Of a stretch of DNA of 8,789 nt, positions 1 through 5,410 are shown in pieces. The stretch lies in NCBI GenBank assembly GCA_028751055.1, contig JAQZDD010000026.1, positions 1-8,789 of the forward strand, in the 5' to 3' direction. Under the pieces are notes generated by a model, which saw only the letters and a list, made by a program, of their open reading frames with translations, was not told where the DNA came from and searched no databases. Source of the stretch: Euryarchaeota archaeon Ods04 (GTDB taxonomy: Archaea > Halobacteriota > Halobacteria > Halobacteriales > Halorutilaceae). The first letter of the stretch is position 1. Every line of letters begins with the position of its first letter. A program made the position numbers and the translations under genes.

Positions 1-888
1 GACGACGTGTTCCAGATATGCAATCAGGGCAAACAGCCCGTCTGCGTCTGGATAGAGGACATGGACTGGCCCACGTACGAAGGTCCGTTCGGCGAGGAGA
101 GACGCGTCGAGTTCTACACAGGGGGGAGTATGGGCGCGGAGAGCCTCGTCGACCTCGAAGACCAGACGGTCGTGGGCGAGCAGAACGGCGTCCTCCTTGG
201 CGTCGGCGACTGTATCTGTGTCGGCATAGCGACGGTCTCGAAGGGACTCGACGCCGAAGACCAGCTCCTCTCCGAGCTAGACGACGAAATCGTGATACAC
301 GCAGACGCGGACGGAGACTGTGAGTTCGTCGAGCCGGAGTGCGCGAGGATTTTCGGAGAGTACCGTTGCACGACCTACACCCAAGAGAATCCGCCCGACG
401 GCGACTGGAGACGTACGGGGACACGGTTCCTCATCGAGAACCGTGGCGGTGAGGCGTCGGATTACAGCCTTGCGGTTACGGACTCTCCGGGAGACTACCG
501 TGAACTCAGCATAGGTCCGAACACGACTGAGACACGTGTGGCGGACGCGAGCGTCCCCGACAGGGGACTGATAGCATGGGACCCCGGAGAGGACTGCCGC
601 GAAATCCTGCTGCAGGACCCCGAGCTGCAGACGTGGGGCGAACTGAAGGAGCAAGAAGGCTGGGACAACCTCAACGACTTCTACGGCACAGAAGCCGAAC
701 GTGAAATAGCGGGCGCGCCGGAGGACTTCGACGACGAACTCATCACCGAAGTCAAGGAGATACCTGAGCTGGGTGAGGAAGACAGGATAGGTCCCGACGA
801 GAGTATCGACGACGAGACGTTCCCGGACATGAGTCAGGACGCCGAGGACGAAGGCTGGATAACCTGTGCGAAGCTCGACGACGACTGA
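1..888 (+). CDS. Secreted DUF1102-like protein with extra cysteine domain (5' end outside window)
   Basis: The reading frame is open from base 1, and its first residues (DDVFQICNQG, then PVCVW) align with residues 95-111 of the protein at 3765 (DDVFRVCNTG, CVCVW). About 95 N-terminal residues, probably a Tat-type signal and the start of the beta-sandwich, therefore lie off the left edge. Window residues 1-105 are the second half of a DUF1102-like beta-rich domain with Cys at 7, 15, 71 and 73. Residues 114-203 (CARIFGEYRC to EDCREIL) match residues 184-269 of the protein at 1046, a second domain I cannot name. The tail is strongly acidic and ends with ITCAKLDDD. One N-glycosylation sequon (NTT) lies near residue 174. 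It is likely exported and extracellular. The molecular function is unknown. A T tract 36 bases after the stop suggests the transcript ends there. Confidence 0.8.
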   Translation, partial: DDVFQICNQGKQPVCVWIEDMDWPTYEGPFGEERRVEFYTGGSMGAESLVDLEDQTVVGEQNGVLLGVGDCICVGIATVSKGLDAEDQLLSELDDEIVIHADADGDCEFVEPECARIFGEYRCTTYTQENPPDGDWRRTGTRFLIENRGGEASDYSLAVTDSPGDYRELSIGPNTTETRVADASVPDRGLIAWDPGEDCREILLQDPELQTWGELKEQEGWDNLNDFYGTEAEREIAGAPEDFDDELITEVKEIPELGEEDRIGPDESIDDETFPDMSQDAEDEGWITCAKLDDD

Positions 889-921
889 GCAGGCAGGCGG
901 AAGTACCATACCCATCCACCC

Positions 922-928
922 ACTTTTT
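922..928 (+). terminator. T-tract terminator of the first gene
   Basis: A run of five T (924-928) stands in otherwise C-rich sequence 36 bases after the stop at 888. Archaeal RNA polymerase commonly terminates at U-rich tracts without a hairpin. No strong stem was seen before it. Confidence 0.4.
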
Positions 929-979
929 CTGCCGAAGTAAGCGTTCACGACGCGACGGTAGGCTTGTCCTTACAGAGAC

Positions 980-1011
980 TTACGCGGGCGGTAACGAGAC
1001 GTTGAATAAGT
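980..1011 (+). promoter_or_regulatory. Promoter of the Tat-exported protein gene
   Basis: TTGAATAAGT at 1002-1011 is a TATA-like box centred about 40 bases before the ATG at 1046. This predicts a start site near 1033 and a leader of roughly 13 bases. TAACG at 992-996 begins ten bases before the box, and TTAC/GTAA at 980-983 and 991-994 form a short inverted repeat. The same TAACG-N5-TTGAATAAGT arrangement precedes the cdc6-like gene at 2179. Confidence 0.5.
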
Positions 1012-1045
1012 AGTTCCGAGCGTATCCTTAGCCGGGGGAAGTAAG

Positions 1046-2008
1046 ATGACAGACGAAACCCGAGACGACGAATCGAGAATCGACAGACGTAAGCTACTCA
1101 GGGGAGCGGGTGCCACGGGCGCGAGCATCCTTGGACTGTACGCGTTCACGGGCACGGCGGGTGCGAGAGGACCGCCGGGACGTGGAAACGGCTCGCCCGG
1201 ACGCGGACCTGATGGAGACGGACCGCCCGGACAGTCGTGTAACTGCGACGAGACCGACGGTGAGTTCATAGCCAAGTACGACTTCGAGTGCATCGAGGAG
1301 GACGAAGACGGATGCGTCGAATGGGGATTCGTCCTTGCTGAGGGCGAAGACGTCGTGAACATCGAGGTCGTCGAGGTCAAGGACGGCGACGACAGCGAGC
1401 CTATCACCGTCGAGTTCGAGGCGGACGGCTACGTTGTACAGAGCGTCTGCGCCTACGGAGGACGCGACACAGACACAACCGAGGACGAAGACGGCGTCGA
1501 ACGGTTCGAGACCGACCTGACCAACCCGGGTGGACAGCAGGCGGCGATAAGCAACCTCACGTTCTGCGGAGTAGTCGACGACGAAGACCCGGAGTGCGCC
1601 GACCTCGAAGCCGAGTACACCTGCACGGTGGAGGAAGACGACCAGATACTCGGCACGCGCCACTTAGTGACGAACAACGGCGACAAGGAGACGGAGTTCG
1701 GCTGGGCTATCATCGACAGCCCCGATGTCTTCCGCGTCGACGCACGGACGGTCGACGCGCTCGGCACGCAGGTGTTCACGTCGGACTCCAGCAGTCCGAT
1801 AGACGGAGTCGTCTGGTGGGAGGACGACGAGGGCTGTGACGAGATACTCACGTCGTACGCTGAGTTCAGAGACGCGCGCGGCGAGGACGACGACCTCATC
1901 ACGTACATCGAGGAAGAGACGGCAGGCATACCCGACGAAGCCTACGTCACCGAGATAGACGGATACCCCGTGACCGACGACAACAGGGTTATCTGCAACG
2001 ACGAGTAG
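1046..2008 (+). CDS. Tat-exported two-domain cysteine protein
   Basis: The 320-residue protein begins with a twin-arginine signal: IDRRKLLRG at 12-20, a hydrophobic stretch to about 38 and a likely cut after TAGA (40). A Gly/Pro/Arg linker follows (41-62). Residues 65-174 form a beta-rich module with CNC at 65-67, Cys at 81, 90, 135 and 174, and an ending AISNLTFC. This pattern is seen in secreted halophile proteins, but I cannot assign it a firm family name. Residues 184-269 (ECADLEAEYTC to GCDEIL) match the C-terminal region of the upstream protein. The tail VTEIDGYPVTDDNRVICNDE also resembles that protein's end. The ATG at 1046 is preceded by GGGGGA (1034-1039) at a six-base spacing. The product should fold in the cytoplasm and be exported by Tat, as is common in haloarchaea. 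It is probably extracellular. Its function is unknown. Confidence 0.85.
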   Translation: MTDETRDDESRIDRRKLLRGAGATGASILGLYAFTGTAGARGPPGRGNGSPGRGPDGDGPPGQSCNCDETDGEFIAKYDFECIEEDEDGCVEWGFVLAEGEDVVNIEVVEVKDGDDSEPITVEFEADGYVVQSVCAYGGRDTDTTEDEDGVERFETDLTNPGGQQAAISNLTFCGVVDDEDPECADLEAEYTCTVEEDDQILGTRHLVTNNGDKETEFGWAIIDSPDVFRVDARTVDALGTQVFTSDSSSPIDGVVWWEDDEGCDEILTSYAEFRDARGEDDDLITYIEEETAGIPDEAYVTEIDGYPVTDDNRVICNDE

Positions 2009-2084
2009 AACGTCCCATACACACAGAGACACGCTGTCAGGCGTCGCGTACCCTCTGCTCGGAAGATAATACGGTCACGGAAAG

Positions 2085-2106
2085 CAGGTGAGGGCACCTC
2101 AACCTG
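2085..2106. repeat. Inverted repeat upstream of the cdc6-like gene
   Basis: CAGGTGAGG (2085-2093) pairs with CCTC-A-ACCTG (2097-2106), a nine-base stem with one bulged A and a three-base loop. It lies about 75 bases after the upstream stop and about 38 bases before the predicted TATA box of the next gene. No T tract follows, so an operator or RNA stem is as likely as a terminator. Confidence 0.4.
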
Positions 2107-2133
2107 TAAAGTAACAAGCCGTTTACTCGCGGT

Positions 2134-2153
2134 TAACGGGTTATTGAATAAGT
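2134..2153 (+). promoter_or_regulatory. Promoter of the cdc6-like gene
   Basis: TTGAATAAGT (2144-2153), with TAACG starting ten bases before it (2134), copies the promoter before 1046. The box centre lies about 31 bases before the ATG at 2179, so the transcript should start only a few bases before that codon. This argues against the in-frame GTG at 2152, which overlaps the box. Confidence 0.5.
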
Positions 2154-2178
2154 GGGTGGACGTAGTTACAGGAGACGC

Positions 2179-3081
2179 ATGGGGGAGAGAAAAGGGGAAC
2201 CGGCAGGCATGGTTGCGGAGGGACGGAAAACGGACGGCACAGCCGTCTTCTCCGACGCCGAGTCGCTGAAGCCCACGTACACGCCGCACGAGCTACCGCA
2301 CCGCGACGAGCAGGTCGACGAGCTTGCGTCCGTGCTCGGCTCCGCGCTCAGGGGGGAGACGCCGTCGAACGTCTTGATGTACGGAAGATGCGGAACGGGC
2401 AAGACGGCTACCGCGCGGTACGTCGGACGCGAACTCGAAACAGCCGCGTCTGCGTCGTCGGTCGAACTCGAAGTAGTGCACGTCGACTGCCGGACAGCCG
2501 ACACACAGAACGAGGTACTTGGATACCTCGCTCGGCGGTTCGGACGCGGTGTCGACTCGTACTGGCCCAGAGACCGTGTCTATGACGCGTTCGCGGGTGC
2601 TGTCGACGCGCGCGAACGTACCGTCGTGGTAGTGCTCGACGAGGTCGGGAAGCTTGTCGACAACGACGGCGACACGACTCTGTACTGCCTCTCGCGCACG
2701 AACGGAAACCTTGAGGACGCCCGCGTCTCCGTCGTAGGCGTCTCGGACGACGTGGGGCTGACCGACCGTCTCGACCCTCGCGTCCGGTCGTCGCTCGGCG
2801 AGGAGAACGTCTTCTTCCCGTCGTACACCGACGACGAGCTACGCGACGTTCTCAGAAGCCGCGTCAAAACAGCGTTCGTCGAAGGCGCGGTCACAGAAGA
2901 AGCCGTCGATACCTGTGCCGAACTCTCGGTACACGACGGACACGGAGACGCGCGGCGTGCTCTCGAACTCCTGCGCTCGGCAGGCAGGGTAGCCGAAGCC
3001 CTAGGTGCCGAAACAGTCCGTGCCGACGACGTACGGACGGCGCGCACCGAGATACTGCCGCGGAGACAGAACGGGGAGTAA
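2179..3081 (+). CDS. Short Orc1/Cdc6-family AAA+ ATPase without winged-helix domain
   Basis: The 300-residue protein carries the archaeal Orc1/Cdc6 AAA+ core. The N-terminal HRDEQVDEL box is at 41-49, Walker A GRCGTGKT at 69-76 and Walker B VVVVLDEV at 149-156. Sensor 1 GVSDD is at 187-191, the arginine-finger region LDPRVRSSLGEE at 198-209 and the sensor 2 helix HGDARRALELLR at 255-266. Orc1/Cdc6 proteins load the replicative helicase at origins and are usually near 400 residues. This one stops just after the lid domain, at about the point where the DNA-binding winged helix should begin. The usual LDEIDKL is LDEVGKL here, but the catalytic Asp and Glu remain. I chose the ATG at 2179 because GGAG (2171-2174) precedes it and the TATA-like box overlaps the alternative GTG. 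No origin-recognition-box repeats were recognised nearby, so a role as a replication initiator is doubtful. A regulatory or plasmid-derived paralogue is possible. Confidence 0.88.
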   Translation: MGERKGEPAGMVAEGRKTDGTAVFSDAESLKPTYTPHELPHRDEQVDELASVLGSALRGETPSNVLMYGRCGTGKTATARYVGRELETAASASSVELEVVHVDCRTADTQNEVLGYLARRFGRGVDSYWPRDRVYDAFAGAVDARERTVVVVLDEVGKLVDNDGDTTLYCLSRTNGNLEDARVSVVGVSDDVGLTDRLDPRVRSSLGEENVFFPSYTDDELRDVLRSRVKTAFVEGAVTEEAVDTCAELSVHDGHGDARRALELLRSAGRVAEALGAETVRADDVRTARTEILPRRQNGE

Positions 3082-3174
3082 CCACACGCTAAATGGAACA
3101 CGAAAGAGTAACGGCGTACTACACGTCGTAAGGGCACCAATAACAAAACCTCCATGGGGAGAAGATAAGACACC

Positions 3175-3309
3175 ATGGTCGGCACCGAAAACGACCGTGG
3201 CTGGGGAGTGACGGTTAGCCGAACCCGTTTCGGCACGGGCACGTCAGGGGGGCTGTCCGGAGTAGGTGCTGACCATGGCTTTGAGCTTACGAGGTATACG
3301 AACGGATGA
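3175..3309 (+). CDS. Possible 44-residue small protein
   Basis: An ATG-started frame of 44 codons begins MVGTENDRGWGVTVSRTRFG and is bounded upstream by a TAA at 3166. Its TGA (3307-3309) overlaps the ATG of the next gene as ATGA, the arrangement also used at 4733. A TATA-like TAACAAAA at 3141-3148 would place transcription start near 3172, making this ATG leaderless. Codon third positions are moderately G/C rich, less clearly than in the neighbouring genes. A stem GCCGAA/TTCGGC (3218-3234) lies inside. No family was recognised. It may simply be leader sequence of the membrane protein gene. Confidence 0.3.
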   Translation: MVGTENDRGWGVTVSRTRFGTGTSGGLSGVGADHGFELTRYTNG

Positions 3310-3590
3310 CATCAGGGGGGAGAACCGAACTCAGGCGAAAGCCGAAGACACGCGCCGAACGGATGACGGTCGTGGTGACAGCGGTTCTGATAGCACCCGC
3401 GACGGTCGGCTACCTCAGCCTGCTCGAAGGATGGGAGCCGCGTACGGCGACGACGGTGGGAGCACTCGTAGCAGTCTGGCTCGTCGTCGCTGTCGGACGC
3501 CTCTCCCGCGACGAGGTAGCCGTCGGTCTCGTCACCGGTACGGTCACAGGCGCGTTGTTAGGCTTGGCGTACCACACGCATGCCGTCTGA
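3306..3590 (+). CDS. Small three-helix membrane protein
   Basis: The 94-residue protein has a basic N-terminus (RTELRRKPKTRAER) followed by three hydrophobic segments at about 20-40, 47-65 and 70-90. The short loops suggest a compact integral membrane protein with its N-terminus in the cytoplasm. Codon third positions are strongly G/C, as in the host genes, which supports real coding. No family or catalytic motif was recognised. The start could instead be the internal ATG at 3363 (MTVVVTAV), which would lose the basic tail. The ATG at 3306 is favoured by overlap with the preceding small frame, but its own ribosome-binding site is weak (GAGG at 3291, 11 bases away). Confidence 0.65.
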   Translation: MTSGGRTELRRKPKTRAERMTVVVTAVLIAPATVGYLSLLEGWEPRTATTVGALVAVWLVVAVGRLSRDEVAVGLVTGTVTGALLGLAYHTHAV

Positions 3591-3608
3591 CGACCTGAGG
3601 ACGCCGCG

Positions 3609-3624
3609 AGGGTAGCGATACCCT
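3609..3624. repeat. Hairpin with GCGA tetraloop
   Basis: AGGGTA (3609-3614) and TACCCT (3619-3624) are perfect complements around GCGA, a GNRA-type tetraloop. It starts 18 bases after the stop of the small membrane protein gene. No T tract follows. It could be an RNA 3'-end stem, processing site or weak terminator. Confidence 0.4.
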
Positions 3625-3720
3625 ACCGGAGAACTCCGACCGCGTGCGTCAGGTAAAGAGACGTTACGCGGCGACAGGATGCTCATAACAATACCCGAAC
3701 GGTTCGAAAGTCGTCCGTGG

Positions 3721-3739
3721 TAACGTTCCGGTAAAAGGG
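3721..3739 (+). promoter_or_regulatory. Promoter of the DUF1102 operon
   Basis: GTAAAAGGG (3731-3739) is A/T-rich and lies about 30 bases before the ATG at 3765, the right distance for a TATA box of a leaderless or nearly leaderless transcript. TAACG at 3721-3725 sits ten bases before it, the same offset as in the promoters before 1046 and 2179. Confidence 0.4.
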
Positions 3740-3756
3740 AAGAAAAGGAGTAAAAG

Positions 3757-3768
3757 ATGAAAACATGA
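3757..3768 (+). other. Possible three-codon leader ORF (Met-Lys-Thr-stop)
   Basis: ATG AAA ACA TGA reads at 3757-3768 with GGAG (3747-3750) six bases ahead. Its TGA overlaps the ATG at 3765 as ATGA. The same GGAG lies 14 bases from the 3765 start, an overly long gap. If the transcript begins before 3745, this minimal ORF could couple ribosomes to the main gene. If transcription starts near 3762, it is irrelevant. Confidence 0.25.
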
Positions 3769-4736
3769 AAAGACGCAAGTTCCTGATAGGCGCGGGTGCC
3801 TTCTCGGTAGGCGCGACTGCTGTCGTAGGCTCCGGAAGCTTCGCGGAGGTCGAGGCACAGAGGGGGATAAAGGTGGAGGTCGTGCGCGACTCCGAAGCCT
3901 ACCTCCGTATGGAACAACACCCCGAGTCGGTCTGGTCGAACGGCACGGACGCGGAGACCGAGACTGTGTTCGTCGTTGAGGAAGACGGTAGAGGACATCT
4001 CGGCGTCTCGGTCGACGCGGTGAGAAACGGCACGACGACGAGGTTCGACGACGTCTTCCGCGTCTGTAACACCGGAAAGGACTGCGTCTGTGTCTGGGTG
4101 AAGGAGAAGAATGGCGACAACACCGAGCGGGTGACGTTCTACGACAGCAGGACAGGGGAAAGCATCGAGGGCGAGGACAACGCCGTACAGTTAGAGGTCG
4201 GCGAGTGCCTCGACGTGGGTTTCGAGGTGGACGCCACCGACCTTGACGGCAGAAACGCGCTCATAGAGGGCGTCAGGTTCCGAGCCGAAGCCAACTGCCC
4301 GTGCTCCGAAGCCGAGACAAGTTCGGAGACGGCTTGGGGTGACGGCGACAGCTTCCCCGGCGCGAACTGGTTCACCTACTTCGAGTACTCGGGCGACGGG
4401 TACACAACCGACCTCGTCGCCGGCAGGGACAAGCGCGTGGTCGGCGAGGTGAAGGTCGTCGATACGAACGGGGGCATAGAGGTCACGTACACCACGGACG
4501 CTGGCTGGCGTATCGTCGAGACACATCTCGCTGTCTCAAGCGACGTGCCGGAAGCTGTCTCCGGAAACGAATGGTTCGACGAGGGCTGGCTCAACAGAGC
4601 GGGCAACCCGGTTCTGGGTGCGTTCCCCGAGGGCGACGACTTCGACGAAGGCGTCGGGACAGCGACGTACACGGTCAACGTGGACGGCTTCCCTGTCTAC
4701 GTCGGAGCACACGCCGTCGTGGAGGAGGAAGAATGA
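3765..4736 (+). CDS. Tat-type exported DUF1102 protein
   Basis: The 323-residue protein opens with MKRRKFLIGAGAFSVGA, a short twin-arginine-type signal, and then SGSFAEVEAQRG, the junction typical of haloarchaeal DUF1102 and SipW-dependent-type precursors. Residues 35-180 form the DUF1102 beta-sandwich with Cys at 101, 107, 109, 148, 178 and 180. Residues 200-319 are a second beta-rich module with VTYTTDAGW (240-248), ETHL (252-255) and a conserved ending VYVGAHAVV. That pattern recurs in secreted proteins, but I cannot name the family. Two NGT sequons (60, 89) may carry N-glycans. The product is probably a cell-surface or extracellular structural protein. The stop overlaps the next start (ATGA), indicating an operon and probably a joint role. 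Confidence 0.85.
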   Translation: MKRRKFLIGAGAFSVGATAVVGSGSFAEVEAQRGIKVEVVRDSEAYLRMEQHPESVWSNGTDAETETVFVVEEDGRGHLGVSVDAVRNGTTTRFDDVFRVCNTGKDCVCVWVKEKNGDNTERVTFYDSRTGESIEGEDNAVQLEVGECLDVGFEVDATDLDGRNALIEGVRFRAEANCPCSEAETSSETAWGDGDSFPGANWFTYFEYSGDGYTTDLVAGRDKRVVGEVKVVDTNGGIEVTYTTDAGWRIVETHLAVSSDVPEAVSGNEWFDEGWLNRAGNPVLGAFPEGDDFDEGVGTATYTVNVDGFPVYVGAHAVVEEEE

Positions 4737-5389
4737 GCAGAAGACGGCGCGTTCTGCTCACGGTAGTGGGACTCATCATCGTCATTATACTCATGACGGG
4801 GATACTCACGCTACTCAGCCCCGACAGAGGCGCGATGGTGACTTTCGGTGCCGTGGTCGACGACGAACGCTTGTCGGACTCAGGCGGACTGGAGGAGAAC
4901 CTGACGGCTGTGCCGTACAGCCCCGAAAACCAGACGGGCGGCGGCGATAGCATCCCTGAGGCTGAGGACGAGAACGACGGCGGCTCGTCGGGTGGAGGTG
5001 GTTCGCCCGAACAGGGCGATGCGACCGCGGAGATAGACGACGGTGACTTCGTGCTCGACCTAACGAACATAAACCCGTCGTCTGAGACGGAGATACCGCG
5101 TCTGTTCGAGGTCGAATACGACGGCGACGAGGAGGTGGAGATATGGGTCGAGGCGGTCAACCAAGAGAGCTACCCGGGCGAGGTATGGTTCTTCTCGACC
5201 GAACCCGAGCACGTCCGGTTCGACGAGGAACGTCTGACGCTCGAAGGCGGCGAGTCAGCCGTCGTCGGCGTCTACGTCTCGTCGTTCGACACGGGTGCCG
5301 GAGACGTTCTGCTCGAAGAGATACGTATACACGCCGAGCCGGTGAACGACGGCTTCGTGGGTATCGAGCCTCTGCGGTACTTCCGGTAA
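4733..5389 (+). CDS. Membrane-anchored beta-sandwich partner of the DUF1102 protein
   Basis: The start at 4733 follows a strong ribosome-binding site, GGAGGAGG at 4721-4728, and overlaps the previous stop as ATGA. The 218-residue product has MSRRRR, then one hydrophobic helix at about 7-29, so it is held in the membrane with most of it outside. Residues 66-98 are an acidic Gly/Ser-rich linker. Residues 104-201 form a beta-rich domain (FVLDLTNINP, EEVEIWVE, GESAVVGVYV, IRIHAE) with the spacing of the DUF1102 core in the preceding gene, but without cysteines. Sequons NLT (56) and NQT (66) are present. I infer that it anchors or assembles the secreted partner. No enzymatic motif is visible. Confidence 0.8.
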   Translation: MSRRRRVLLTVVGLIIVIILMTGILTLLSPDRGAMVTFGAVVDDERLSDSGGLEENLTAVPYSPENQTGGGDSIPEAEDENDGGSSGGGGSPEQGDATAEIDDGDFVLDLTNINPSSETEIPRLFEVEYDGDEEVEIWVEAVNQESYPGEVWFFSTEPEHVRFDEERLTLEGGESAVVGVYVSSFDTGAGDVLLEEIRIHAEPVNDGFVGIEPLRYFR

Positions 5390-5402
5390 GGTAACTAAGC
5401 TG

Positions 5403-5410
5403 TTTTATTT
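5403..5410 (+). terminator. T-rich terminator of the DUF1102 operon
   Basis: TTTTATTT follows the operon stop by 13 bases and overlaps the last codons of the convergent gene. It is the only T-rich tract close to the operon's end and fits archaeal U-tract termination. Confidence 0.45.

Noticed and set aside
277..948. Long minus-strand frame of 223 codons opposite the first gene
   Set aside because: It is an antisense shadow of an Asp/Glu-rich gene in GC-rich DNA. It has a composition unlike a native acidic protein and no family resemblance.
2009..2178. Replication origin beside the cdc6-like gene
   Set aside because: Haloarchaeal origins show repeated TTTCCA-type recognition boxes with G strings. 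None was recognised here, and the single inverted repeat at 2085 does not resemble one.
2580..3242. Minus-strand frame of 220 codons opposite the cdc6-like gene
   Set aside because: The product is Ser/Arg-rich and of low complexity, the mirror of the Asp-rich strand. The plus strand has clear AAA+ motifs.
3266..3598. Arg-rich plus-strand frame overlapping the small membrane protein
   Set aside because: The other frame has coherent membrane helices and G/C third positions. This one is a frameshifted reading of it.
4571..4732. Upstream extension of the membrane-anchored protein to a start at 4571
   Set aside because: It would overlap the previous gene by 166 bases with an Arg-rich, meaningless sequence. 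The ATG at 4733 has a strong ribosome-binding site and an ATGA overlap.
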